Source: Begonia masoniana (lineage: Eukaryota > Streptophyta > Magnoliopsida > Cucurbitales > Begoniaceae). Taken from it: a stretch of 64,000 nt of DNA. Made by a program: the position numbers and the translations under genes. Below the pieces are notes generated by a model. The model saw only the letters and a list, made by a program, of their open reading frames with translations, searched no databases and had not been told where the DNA came from. The DNA lies in NCBI GenBank assembly GCA_022432975.1, contig CM039509.1, positions 27,049,011 through 27,113,010 on the forward strand, given 5' to 3'. Shown piece after piece: positions 23,193-33,561 of the stretch. Each line of letters starts with the position of its first letter. Within the stretch, counting starts at the first letter, position 1.

Positions 23193-24044
23193 AAATAGAT
23201 GACCTAGAAGATAAACTCCTAGAAAAAGATATTTTTCTTGATTGATTATTATCAAATTTAATTTCTATATGTCCTTCAGGGGTTTGAATAATTTGATCGA
23301 TTTTTTTATTAATAATTGGTTGAGGTAATACAGCTTGAGGAATAGTCCATTGTTCTGGAAATGTGACTTCATCCCAGTTTATTAATCTAGGAATAGCTAT
23401 ATTAGTTTTCATTATATCACTTTCAATTAATAAAGTTTTTCCTGGATTATCTTTTAATTTAACTTGAGGACATAAAGTATTCATTACTTTATAACTTAAT
23501 CGATAGATTATAGCAATAGTTTCTGAACCTTGAAGAAACTCATATCCATGAGTTTGAATATTTAAAACTACTGATTCGAATAAATTTTTATCAGTCAAAG
23601 ATAAAGTTAAATTAGGATAAACATTAAAATAAATGGGACCATGACATAAACTGGTTTGTATAACACCCATTAAAGATTCTTTATAATTTTGACTCCTAGC
23701 GTCTCTAAGAGTAGCTAATATACTAGCATTTAGACCTGGAATAGTCAATGGTTTAAAAGCTATTTGAATAAGTCCAATATGAATATATTTATATTTAGCA
23801 AAATATTTTTGAATATCTTTTAATCCTAATAATTTAATAGTCTTTTCATTAGTATCTAAGCAAATAGTTTGCTCAGAAGTTTTAACAATACGATTAATAA
23901 GATTTTCAAAAGTACCTATTTTATAAATAGTTTTGGCTCAATATCGGGAATTGTCCAATTATTTAATACTTCTTCTTGTGATAATTCTATAATTTCTTCA
24001 TTTTTAATAGAATTTTCAGAGAATATATTTGAGATCAAATTCAT
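23193..24044 (-). pseudogene. EPRV movement protein (30K superfamily)
   Basis: The start codon lies at 24042-24044 after the leader. The frame is broken at about 23916 by a stop produced by a frameshift, then a long open stretch (23188-23748) holds the 30K-type core, with GPIYFNVYPNL and a downstream THGYEF segment. In caulimovirids this protein enlarges plasmodesmata for cell-to-cell movement. Insertion of LTR Y2 at 23192 separates it from the coat protein. With a frameshift and an insertion it cannot be made intact. Confidence 0.8.
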
Positions 24045-24553
24045 ATTCAATTTGTAGAATTTACTTTCAAATAACATAACTACTTGACTTCAAGTATTCG
24101 ACTATAAATAGATATAAGGTTTAACTTCGTATTGATCTTCGATTCATCTCGTATTGACTTGCGGATAACTTCGTATTGATCTATTAATTCCCTCTATACT
24201 AAACATGCGACTAACAAGATTGCTTGCACTGTCAAAGACTAACTTCACAAGATTTGCAAATATCTCTCTACCATGCAAATGGGCAACATGCCTAACGCCT
24301 TTCCACGGCTAAGCGGCTAACACCCCAACACGGCATCCGAGAGACCACTTACAAACAAAGTGAAATCTAAGCAAGTTCTCTTTGCACATGAAAGCACAGA
24401 AAGAATTAATAGAATCGTGTTGAAGAAATCACCTCATCGTATTGAGAAGAACAAAAGATCGTATTGAAGTTAAAATTAATATCGATTTACATTAGAAAAC
24501 TTGTCGTGAAGTCCTTAGTTATTTGAAAGCAAATACAAATTTAGCCAATCATT

Positions 24554-24567
24554 TGGCTCTGATACCA
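24554..24567 (-). other. EPRV primer binding site, tRNA-Met
   Basis: On minus: TGGTATCAGAGCCA, 14 bases complementary to initiator tRNA-Met, the standard primer of plant pararetroviruses. It lies about 165 bp downstream of the TATA box. Confidence 0.92.
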
Positions 24568-24730
24568 AAAGGAGGAAGCGATGAGAAGAAGAGTATAAGA
24601 AAATACTTACTTGTTTATTCACAATATTTGTAGCATACAAAGAGAGAGAGGGAGCGATCAGAGCTAGAGTTTTTTCAAGGAGAGAAGGCAAAACTCTAAA
24701 AAAACTTGAGAAATAAATGCAAACTAGCTC

Positions 24731-24740
24731 CCTTATATAG
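24731..24740 (-). promoter_or_regulatory. EPRV TATA box
   Basis: CTATATAAGG on the minus strand, close to the TATATAAGGAAG form known from pregenomic RNA promoters of this family. Pyrimidine-rich sequence follows where a start site is expected. Confidence 0.7.
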
Positions 24741-24888
24741 AAACAGGAGTTACAAGCGACAAACTAGTAAAAGTAAAAGTAGATTCCCACTTATCAACTA
24801 GTGGGGCCTAGTCATGACAAAAGTTAAAGCAAATAGTACTCCCATAGTGGAGTACGGAAATTCCTTTATAATGGAGTGGTAGGGACCA

Positions 24889-25347
24889 CTACTTAACCTT
24901 ATCAAAATCTTTATACTTCTGCCATAAGATCTTGCTGTCTTCACGAATCATATCTACATAATCTGAACGATCACCATTAAAAGGTTGATTCCACTTAGCT
25001 TCAGCTTCATTAAATAATTGACATAAAAACTGAGTTCTTTCTTTCATTTGTGCAACCCTTTGTTGCATATGACTAATATAGTTTCCAAAATTCATAGCTC
25101 TAATATGTAGAGGTAACCAAAGAGCTGGATTATGGACTGGTCTCCGATTTCTTTTAGAAATAGGAAAAGTTCTATTTCTTCGATAATATCTTTCGAAATT
25201 TCTATCAATATTTCTTAGATGCCACCCAATATTCCAAGGAGCCACATTATAAGGATTCATTAAAGGAATATGATGATGAATTCTATCTTCAAAAACTTGT
25301 TCTTCAAATAGTTCTTCAATATGACGTTCAATAAGTTCAAAGTTCAT
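24889..25347 (-). CDS. EPRV ORF3, 152 aa, unknown
   Basis: An open frame of 152 residues with a basic centre (RRNRTFPISKRNRR), many Trp/His residues and a possible C-terminal helical segment; no motif that I recognise. Its ATG overlaps the ORF2 stop as ATGA, which suggests coupled termination-reinitiation as known in plant pararetroviruses. Its position between ORF2 and the promoter suggests the last gene of the genome. It is intact here, although the locus as a whole is defective. Confidence 0.65.
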   Translation of the reverse strand: MNFELIERHIEELFEEQVFEDRIHHHIPLMNPYNVAPWNIGWHLRNIDRNFERYYRRNRTFPISKRNRRPVHNPALWLPLHIRAMNFGNYISHMQQRVAQMKERTQFLCQLFNEAEAKWNQPFNGDRSDYVDMIREDSKILWQKYKDFDKVK

Positions 25348-26103
25348 AAAGTCTTCTTTTTTCCTTTAGTTTTAAGATTTTTCTGTTCCTCAACAAAAGC
25401 TTCCCATAGATCTTTAGTAGTATAATCAATATTTAAATCAGTAATATCTTCATTAGGATCTTGAGAGTCATCTGCTAATATCTGAAAAGATCCTGAACCT
25501 GGAGTAGAAATATGATCAGATATATGATCTTCATCTTCATCAGTCATATTCAAATCTCCAACAGATCCTAATTGATCTTTCATCATAGCAAATAATTTCA
25601 ACTCTTTTTCTTTTTTACTCATATGAGGATATTTCTTTTGAATATTTTCATACATTTTTCTCATATAATTGTCATCCATATTTTCATCTTTATCCGTAAT
25701 AGGACTTCTCCCTTTTTCTTTATAAGTGCTAATAGCAGCTTTGATTCTTTCAATACAGGCTTCAGTTTCATATCTAGCCCACCATTTAACATAAAAATTT
25801 CTTTGAACTTGATACAGACCAATAGGGTCTTGATCAATTTCCAAATTCCATTGCCATATCCAATTAATTTGGAATTCAGTACAGAACAATAATAGGTCTT
25901 GTTCTTTAATAATTGTTTTCCTGCTGGATAACTCAGGATGATATTTTAACCATATAGCAAATAACGCTTGAATATTTTCAGGAAATATAGATAGATCAGG
26001 AGAATGCTCAATCCACCAAACATAAAACCAAGGTGGAAATTTATCTTCTGATTTCATAATCTCAGGATTGATAGTAAAGAACCATGAATGGGTTCTTGTA
26101 GGA
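25344..26103 (-). pseudogene. EPRV ORF2, C-terminal part (copy a)
   Basis: About 250 codons nearly identical to 16914-17570 of copy b, and extending about 30 residues further to a natural stop (ending KGKKKTL). Similarity stops at 26103, where flanking Z-interior sequence begins, so the N-terminal half is missing. It shows the true ORF2 end and its ATGA overlap with ORF3. Confidence 0.8.
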
Positions 26104-26664
26104 AGATGCTTTAGGTTGTCAAGGTATACTAAGTGCACTTAAGCAGGTAAGAAGATATAGCAAGAACTTGTATGCCTTAGATCCATGAAAAGATGGATGC
26201 ATTTAGACCAAAACCATGTCCAAGAACTTAACTAGCTTTATTGTTGAGAGGATATGAGAACGACTATTACGATTGTAGTTTAGAAAGACGTGGTAGATCA
26301 ATACAAGTCGTGGACATAGGATTTAAGTGATCGGGTAGGAGTGGTCGTATCGACCGATATTGAGGCAAAGAATAAGGGGATTTACTTGTGGTTGGAGAGT
26401 AAATAAATTCCAAAACATTATGGAATAGAGGTCATGTGCAAGGTAATACCCAAGATGCCAAATTTTGCTGTTCTCAAGAGATAAGTATCGCCTAAGAAGA
26501 CTGTTCAGCAAAAGGGCGATTACTAATTCGCAAAGAGAATCATAACTTTGGGGATCTAGGAATTTAAGTTAAATAAAGGGGAGTTTGGATTACAAGCTGG
26601 ATGATGTTAGGAATCCTTGAACGTTAGTCAACCCAAATGACATTGGAAGTTGATGTTATTTCGA
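26104..26664. other. Unassigned sequence between EPRV and RDR fragment
   Basis: No coding similarity, terminal repeats or tandem structure recognised. Probably decayed interior of element Z. Confidence 0.4.
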
Positions 26665-27392
26665 AGGATGAAGGATCTACCCATGGAAAAATTTGAGTTA
26701 GAAGTTTGGAGAGAATTAGGACAACAATACATTAATCATGAAGATCGAAGAGTGTACGTCGACTGGGGTGCTAGAGGAACACATTACTACCACTGTTATG
26801 TATCTCTTGATGGCCTTATCAGGTTCAAGGGCCCCTATCTAAACAAAACAAGAACACATTTACCTAGGGTTTTGGGAGATGAGAATGTTTGATGGTCAAG
26901 TTTGCTGAGGATGAAAAAAAAAAAAATGTTGCGGAAATAAAACAACAAAGTAGCTCTGAAGCGCCGCCTTTGCTGATTCAATTCCGACTTTTCTACAATG
27001 GTTATGCTGTCGAGGGAACTCTTATTGTCAATAGACAGTTGTAATTTTTCAGCTCTCTTCTAGGACGATTCAGATACGTGATTCAATGATTAAAGTTGAG
27101 TCAGATTTGAAATTTGAACATCTTCAAACCGAGAATTCTTTGGAGATAGTTGGGACTAGCAATCCACCAAAGAAAACAAATCTTTCAAGAAACTTAGTTT
27201 CTCTTCTTAGCTACGGAGGAGTTCCAAAAGGAATATTTCATGTATATCCTCGTGAAAGCTCTAGACGAGGCTGACATTGCTTTCTCAAGCAAACGTGCAG
27301 CGTTAAAAGTTGCGATTCATTGTGGCGAGATGGATGATTTTCTTGTGGCCAGAATGATATTGTCAGGGGTTCCTCTTAAGGAATCATACTTG
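26665..27392 (+). pseudogene. Fragment of a plant RNA-dependent RNA polymerase (RDR3/4/5-like)
   Basis: Three frames carry consecutive blocks that I recognise from the upstream half of plant RDR3/4/5-type polymerases: KDLPMEKFELEVWRELG, then FKGPYLNKTRTHL and LGDENV (26650-26892); LMVKFAEDE in the next frame; FRLFYNGYAVEGTL near 26980-27030; RTIQIRDSMIKVE, SNPPKKTNLSRN and LLSYGGVP (27070-27235); and MILSGVPLKESYL (to 27392). RDR enzymes copy RNA into double strands for small-RNA silencing. At least three lesions are present (frameshifts at about 26891 and 27230, an A13 run, stops near 27040), and the catalytic DFDGD region lies beyond the fragment. No sizeable intron interrupts it, hinting at capture from RNA. 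The family call rests on remembered motifs, not a search. Confidence 0.75.
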
Positions 27393-28643
27393 GTGACTTA
27401 GGAAGGCAAGGATTTTTGGAAGGGAGGTGTTAAATTACATACAACAAGTTTGCAAACAAAAAGGTTGTAGGGATGAGATGTTATAAAAGAATTTAGAAGA
27501 ATGCTTAGGACCTAATTTTGGAGGAAGGATGAAATCGATATTGTAAAGTTAAGAGATAGGAATAAGATTAAATTAGGAATCAAAAGGAGGCCAATCTATA
27601 TATAACGAAGTTGAAGCCAATGATTTTGGGAACGGCTAAGGTTAAAGTAAATAAGCTTAAGTAAACAAATGAGGTAAGGACTATGAGATGTAAGATAAAA
27701 TGGCCGGTTATGTTGATATTTGGGCTTCAAATAGTGTCATAGAGATAAGTGAGAAAAATTAATTAGATTAAAGGGAAGGTTGTTATGAGTCAAGTAGTGG
27801 AGGATGGGAAATTTAGAGCATATTGGATGAAAGGAAGAGAAATTTGCACGAAGACTGTGCAAATGAGCTTGAATGTGAAGTTATAACAAGAGGTATAGGA
27901 AAGTTTCGACTCATAGGTAATGTTGAATTGTTTAAGCGCCCATAAGGTGTTGGGTAAATAGTTTAACGAATTTGTTTAGATTTAAGAATTTATTAATGAT
28001 TGATGATGACCGAGGTAAGAGTTGTATAAACGAGCATATTGGACAAAATAGTAGAGACTTAGAGGATACCTTGAGAGCATAAAGGGAAAGATTTAAGTAA
28101 CAAAGGTTCTGTATAAAGGAATGGCATTAGAGTGGCTAAGGGAATGCTATAGTTGTGCAAGGTAAGTAGGTATAGAAAATGAGATTGATAATTTTGACAG
28201 TAGATAGTAGTGTAAAGAAGAGTTCGAAACAGAGGATTATGATGAGAGATCCAAGTATCAAGTCTTTAGTGTTATAGAATTGAAGAAGCTTTAAGGGTTT
28301 GAAGTGATTAGGTACGAGTTGTTGTCACGGAATTTGAAGAGTTAGAAATTGATTAAACTTAGCTTGAGGGACAAACTAGAGTTGAAGTTAAGTTAAATGA
28401 AATTTGAAGGTCTAGGCGACGAAGGGTTAGGTTGAAGTCGATGGTTGTATGAGTAATTGACTTACAAAGTGCGAAGTTAGATGGATTGAAAGCTTCGGAG
28501 ATGTAGGAAACCATTGAGACCCGAGGGATGGGTAAGACCATAGGAGTGTCGTGAATGATATTGCGAGCATGGTTAAGTAGATAATGTGAGGGTGAGTAAC
28601 TAGAAGTTAACCAAGCAATAATTTTGGGGACAAAATTCCAATT
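27393..28643. other. Element Z interior, no recognisable gene
   Basis: Purine-rich sequence with many stops in all frames. No pol motif, repeat array or RNA gene recognised. It ends with TTTTGGGGACAAAATTCC, the pre-PPT motif shared with element 1. Confidence 0.5.
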
Positions 28644-28656
28644 AAGGAGGGAAGGA
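28644..28656 (+). other. Polypurine tract of element Z
   Basis: AAGGAGGGAAGGA directly before TGTAACGCCCGG, the start of the 3' LTR. Confidence 0.88.
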
Positions 28657-29076
28657 TGTAACGCCCGGATTTTTGGATCTTAGGATTTTCTAATTTCTTA
28701 GGTTATTTTCGTAAATAGCAAATTAAAGTATTTTCTTGAGAGGGATGTTTCCTTAGAACCCAAGAAATTTATGGGAATTTTTAGAGGAATAAGTGGAATT
28801 TTAGAAACCCAAATCGAAAAAAGTAATGCTAAAGTTCCCGTTTTACCCTTTTAGCATATTAATTCGTAAAAATAGCAGAATAAGTCCGTTTTGGAAACGG
28901 TGAATTTTGTTAGAACTCTAAGATTAAATTGGAATATTTGGAGAAATAAGGAAATTGCAGAGAAACCGAATTGATAGACTAATTAAAGAGTTAAGCATAA
29001 AATTGATGGAGGGGCATTTAAGTAATTTGGTAAGTAAATAAAATTATAATTTTATTTATAAGTTTTATAAAACAAA

Positions 29077-29103
29077 GGAATGGCTTCACGAGGAAGCCAT
29101 TCC
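29077..29103. repeat. Perfect 11-bp stem hairpin in Z LTR
   Basis: GGAATGGCTTC, loop ACGAG, then the exact complement, just after a TATA-like TTATAAAAC. It shares its core with 22922-22950 in Y2. Confidence 0.9.
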
Positions 29104-29387
29104 CCTGTCGAGCCCGACGCCGAAGAGAGAAAGGAAGAGCGCGAGCGCCGGCCTCCCTTCGACGGCGACCTGGCGTTTCCGACCACCGTTCAGGCGAGCG
29201 AACTCCGGCGAGCTGAAGCCAGAGCTCGGTTCAGCTCTATTCGCGCCAGACCCAACCGAAATAGGTAGTTCCTCCCTGTTTTTCGCTCTGTTGCTCGGCC
29301 GTGGAGTGGTCCACGAGTTGGGTCATTTCTTTGGTCGATTTGTGACAGAAATGTTGGGGAATTAGGGATGTGAGGCGAGTGTTCGCC

Positions 29388-29392
29388 GGTGG
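29388..29392. repeat. Target-site duplication of element 2 (left), GGTGG
   Basis: Repeated exactly at 42398-42402 after the right LTR. Confidence 0.95.
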
Positions 29393-31792
29393 TGTAACGC
29401 CCCGAGTTATCTGAACCCGGTTCGCTACTCATTACTTGACCATGACTAAGAAATTTCGAATAAATTTAAAACTTCATTCGACATACAAAATTTGACGTTT
29501 ACTAAACGTTTCAAACATTTGAAAACTTTGCAGCGGAAAAATTATTTAAGACTACAATGGGATTAAACTAGCGGTGAAAATAGTGTTGGAAAGATTAATG
29601 GAAATATTTCAAGTGTCCGGTCAAAAGAATTAAGGTTTTAAGTGATGGACTACTCAAGGAATTACAAAAGTCGAATTCATCTGCCGACGACAAAGTCAAC
29701 AGAAGAAGCAGAAGTAGAAAACCAAAGGCTTCTGCCGATGACGTCTACACGACTTAACCCACAACTTCATCTGCCGAAGAAGTCGTGAGAACTTCATACA
29801 CCACTTCATCTGCCGATGAAGTCAACATAACTTCATCTGCCGATGAAGTCAGCGCAATTTCATCTCTCAATAGATAAACACACGACATCTTCCGATAACA
29901 ACAATATGACTCCTTCCGATAGAATTAAAACATACACTACATCTTCCGATTCACTAAACGACAAACAGATTACTCTACATCTTCCGATTCACTAAACGAC
30001 AAAACAGATTACTCTACATCTTCCGATTCACTAAACGACAAAACAGATTACTCTACATCTTCCGATTCACTAAACGACAAAACAGATTACTCTACATCTT
30101 CCGATTCACTAAACGACAAAACAGATTACTCTACATCTTCCGATTCACTAAACGACAAAACAGATTACTCTACATCTTCCGATTCACTACTCGACGACTT
30201 AATACTCTACACCTTCCGATCGAATAGACTACATTTGCCGACACGTGCTTCTCACATGAATCCTTAAGGCATTTGCCGATAGACTTCCATCTTCCGACAG
30301 ACTGATACACCACATCTACCGATAGACTTCCTTCTTCCGATAGACATCAACACGATTTCCTTCCACAGAACGCAATAAACCTCTACACATATCCACTGAT
30401 ACAAAAATTATTCAATTCCTACCAATGGACTAAACAACCTGTCTATAACCCGAGAAAGCTTCGACTATTTAACAGACTTAAAACATTTTACCAAAAATCC
30501 ATTCATAACACTCCAAGTCATTGTATTGATCAAATTCAGTAAAAACATGAAAATCAGAAATTCTCGAAAACAAAGTCAAATAGCTGTAATCTCATTTACT
30601 AAAAACTTCATATACTCGATTAAATCATTATCCACTAAACCTCCACATCTGTAGACAACATGCTAAACCGCCCCATCAGTTACCATGCCGAAGCCTGAAT
30701 GCTCTCCTCCAACGTCCACTATTCCTCAACACGATCAGGAGACACACCTGCTAACACTTCTTCACCTACATCACAAAACTCATCTATTAGCCTAATGCTA
30801 AGTAAGTAAAGCAGTATATGAATGAAGTAAAATGCTGAACTTATACTCTTAAATATGCAGTTTCTATTTTTCTCATCTCAGTGGCATACGCATTCGTTCA
30901 TAACATGATCTGATCCCATGGTTCCCTTGGGAGTGGGATCAATTCTCCCAATGTCTACATCCTCCTACTTAATTAAGGGGCAGATGAATTCCCTTAACAC
31001 TTGATCTGATCCCATGGTTCCCTTGGGAGTGGGATCAATTCTCCCAATGTCTAAATCCCTTCATAAGTTAAGGGGTGGATTAGTTCCCTTAATAGCTTGT
31101 CTGTCGCATACTGTTCATACCTTACCATTTCTTACATGAAATTCATTTTCGTAACTTTTAACAAAACATGATGCATGGACAATAGAAACATTCAAGCATA
31201 CATAAACCTACTGTTTTGTGATGTAGGCCCGAAGGCACAAGCAATACTTTACTTACCTGGCTCCTGGAAATCTGTCTGGTTGCTAGCTACTTCGGAGGTC
31301 TGTTCACCTAAGTTCATACAGAATATAAATCAAGGCTTCACTAAACCTTTCAAAATATCAAACAGCGGTTCGAGAAATCTAGTTAGAAACTCTACTACCC
31401 GAGCATTCCTACTTATCGCTAAAACCCGAATCTACACTCAATCTCAGCATCCTCAAAATCCTCACATTGCAATCCTCCAGGCATTTCACCACTATACCAC
31501 AAGAGAAATAAGGAAAAGAAACTTACCTAAGTCGAAGGAGAACCGAGCGAGGAGAATCGCCTAGAGAGCTCGGCTGCTTGAGCTGAAAAATCGAGAGTGA
31601 AATGAGCATTGACGGCTATACCTCATTTACTCTTTCCTTAAATACGTTATCCACAATATAAATTGACAATTACCCTTATGCCCTCACTTAGTTACTCATT
31701 AACCTAATTGCTATTTCTCCCTATTTCATTCTATAAAATTCACACTTAGAAGATTAATTGGTTATTTTAATTCTAATAAACCGGGTGTTACA
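29393..31792 (-). repeat. Element 2 3' LTR (left)
   Basis: On + it runs from TGTAACGCCCCGAG to CCGGGTGTTACA, 2400 bp. It contains GATGAAGTC/ATCTGCCG repeats (29690-29880), a 39-bp array (about 29937-30195), two ~95-bp copies around CCCATGGTTCCCTTGGGAG (30907 and 31013), and a candidate intron (30766-31256 on minus). Confidence 0.95.
29937..30195. repeat. 39-bp minisatellite, short allele (~7 copies)
   Basis: Unit contains CATCTTCCGATTCAC then TAAACGACAAAACAGATTAC. The first unit has a 1-bp shorter A-run, and the last departs into CTACTCGACGAC. It is the counterpart of 36995-38205. Confidence 0.95.
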
Positions 31793-31809
31793 ATCTACCC
31801 TCCTTAAAA
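31793..31809 (-). other. Polypurine tract of element 2
   Basis: On minus TTTTAAGGAGGGTAGAT abuts the 3' LTR. Confidence 0.9.
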
Positions 31810-31827
31810 GAATTTTGTCCTCAAAAT

Positions 31828-33561
31828 TCAGTACCTGAACAATCTTGGATGCTGGTCCATCATGTCTTGCTGGCGTTCCCATGTTGCTTCCTCTGTATTC
31901 TGATTGTGCCACAAGACTTTTACCAACGGTACCTCCTTGTTGCGTAATACCTTTACTGCAAAATCTAAAATCTTTACTGGCTTTTCTTCATAGGTAAGTG
32001 TAGGTTGAATTTCAATGCTTTGCTGTTCGACAACTTGAGCTGGATCCCGCACACACTTCTTTAACATAGAGACATGAAACACGTTATGTATTCCTCCCAT
32101 AGAGGCTGGTAACTGTAACTGATAAGCTGTTTTCCCGATCTTCTTCAGAATTGGGAACGGTCCAATAAATCTAGGATTTAGTTTGCCCCTCTTTCCAAAC
32201 CTCACAACTCCTTTGAATGGTGATATCTTAAGAAAAACTTCATCCTCTACTTCAAATTCCAGTTCTCTTCTCCTCTTGTCTGCATAGCTTTTCTGTCGGC
32301 TTTGAGCTGTCAAAATTTTCTGTCGGATGAGGGCAATCTTCTCCACTGTTTGCTGCACGATATCAGGACCTAGTAGTTGTGCTTCACCAACTTCATCCCA
32401 GTACAACGGTGATCTGCATTTTCGTCCATATAATGCCTCATACGGTGCCATTCCTATTGTCGCCTGAAAACTGTTGTTGTAAGAGAACTCTACCAATGGT
32501 AAATACTTACTCCAAGATCCTTGAAAATCTAATATGCACGCTCGGAGCATATCCTCTAAGGTCTGAATAGTTCTCTTGGATTGTCCATCTGTTTGAGGGT
32601 GAAAGGCTGTGCTGAAGTTAAGTTGCGTTCCCATAGCCTTATGCAAACTTTTCCAAAACTTAGATGTAAATCTAGAGTCTCGGTCTGAAACTATAGTGCT
32701 TGGAACTCCATGTAATCTAATGATCTCTTGCACATACAACTCAGCAAGTTGATCCATCGAATATGTTATCTTTATCGGCAGGAAATGGGTGGATTTGGTC
32801 AAACGGTCAACTATTACCCAAATTGCATCATGTCCTTTTGTTGTTCTAGGCAATCCTGTAACAAAATCCATTGCCACTTGATCCCACTTCCATTCCGGAA
32901 CCGGTAGGGGTTGTAATGTTCCTGCAGGTCTTTGATGTTCAGCCTTAATCTGTTGGCAGACCAAACATGACTCCACATGCTTCGCCACACATCTTTTCAT
33001 ACCTGGCCACCAAAAATGCTGCTTGAGATCTCTGTACATCTTGGTACTTCCAGGGTGGACAGAGAACCTGGAAGAGTGTGCCTCAGAAAGAATTTCCTTT
33101 CTAAGTTCGGTATCAGCTGGAACAAACCATCTATTTCTAAACTTAAGGACCCCATCGGTAGAATGGTTAAAATCTGACTTGTCCGTAGAATCCATGTTTG
33201 ACTTGTACTTGCTACACTCGTCATCAGTTATCTGAGCTTCCTTTATTTTCTCTAGAATGGTAGGCTTTAAAGTTATGGCTGAAAGTATGGCTGTCACATC
33301 AGTTACTGCTTCTAGATTAAACTTTTGGAATTCTGACTCTAGAGTTAATGGCATACTGAAATTCATAGGTGGGGTTGATGTTGTTACTCTACTCAAGGCA
33401 TCTGCCACAACATTTGCCTTACCAGGGTGGTACTTAATCTCAAGGTCATAGTCTTTTACAAATTCCAACCATCTACGTTGCCTCATGTTTAGTTCCTTCT
33501 GTGTGAAAATGTACTTCAGGCTCTTATGGTCGGAAAATATTTCACAAGATTGTCCATACAA
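31828..33561 (-). pseudogene. Element 2 pol, RNase H end, integrase and chromodomain
   Basis: 577 open codons continuing the pol of element 2 in a second frame. They cover the end of RNase H (SDHKSLKY), the integrase HHCC finger ([10 protein letters not shown] ... CLVCQQIK), the catalytic core with MDFV and SDRD, and a C-terminal chromodomain-like part (TEEATWE). In the DDE triad the glutamate is replaced by lysine (DGQSKRT, against DGQSERT in element 1), a change of the type made by CpG decay, so this integrase should be dead. The overlap with the upstream frame marks a single-base frameshift around 33560-33580. Confidence 0.93.

Larger units (their letters stand above)
24045..24888 (-). promoter_or_regulatory. 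EPRV intergenic region: promoter, leader and primer site
   Basis: On the minus strand: a TATA box (CTATATAAGG, 24731-24740), a pyrimidine-rich initiator/leader, a polyadenylation-type AATAAA (complement of 24614-24619), and the tRNA-Met primer site (24554-24567). About 500 bp of leader with short frames follow, up to the movement-protein ATG. The placement is like the pregenomic RNA promoter of caulimoviruses, with the AATAAA downstream of the start so that terminally redundant RNA can form. Whether it still fires is unknown. Confidence 0.75.
16581..26103 (-). mobile_element. Endogenous pararetrovirus (Caulimoviridae-like), rearranged, minus strand
   Basis: A + strand strongly enriched in A/T with minus-strand reading frames for movement protein, coat protein with zinc knuckle, aspartic protease and two further proteins, plus a promoter and tRNA-Met primer site. 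The minus-strand order is ORF2 end, ORF3, promoter, primer site, movement protein, coat protein, protease, ORF2, then a second ORF2 beginning, so parts of at least three genome copies are joined. Reverse transcriptase and RNase H are absent. The right edge is where similarity to 17556-17570 stops, the left edge where similarity to 17684 begins. The genus is not certain; a petuvirus/florendovirus-like affinity is my best guess. It is interrupted by LTR Y2. Confidence 0.85.
28657..29392 (+). mobile_element. Element Z 3' LTR, first part (before element 2)
   Basis: Starts TGTAACGCCCGG after the polypurine tract. It holds A/T-rich promoter-like sequence with TTTATAAAAC near 29064, then a strong hairpin (29077-29103), and is cut by element 2 at 29393. 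It resumes at 42403. Confidence 0.88.

Noticed and set aside
29080..29268. 62-aa Glu/Arg-rich frame in the Z LTR
   Set aside because: Starts inside the hairpin and runs through the GC-rich LTR leader; no conservation in the other Z LTR could be shown because that part is outside the window.
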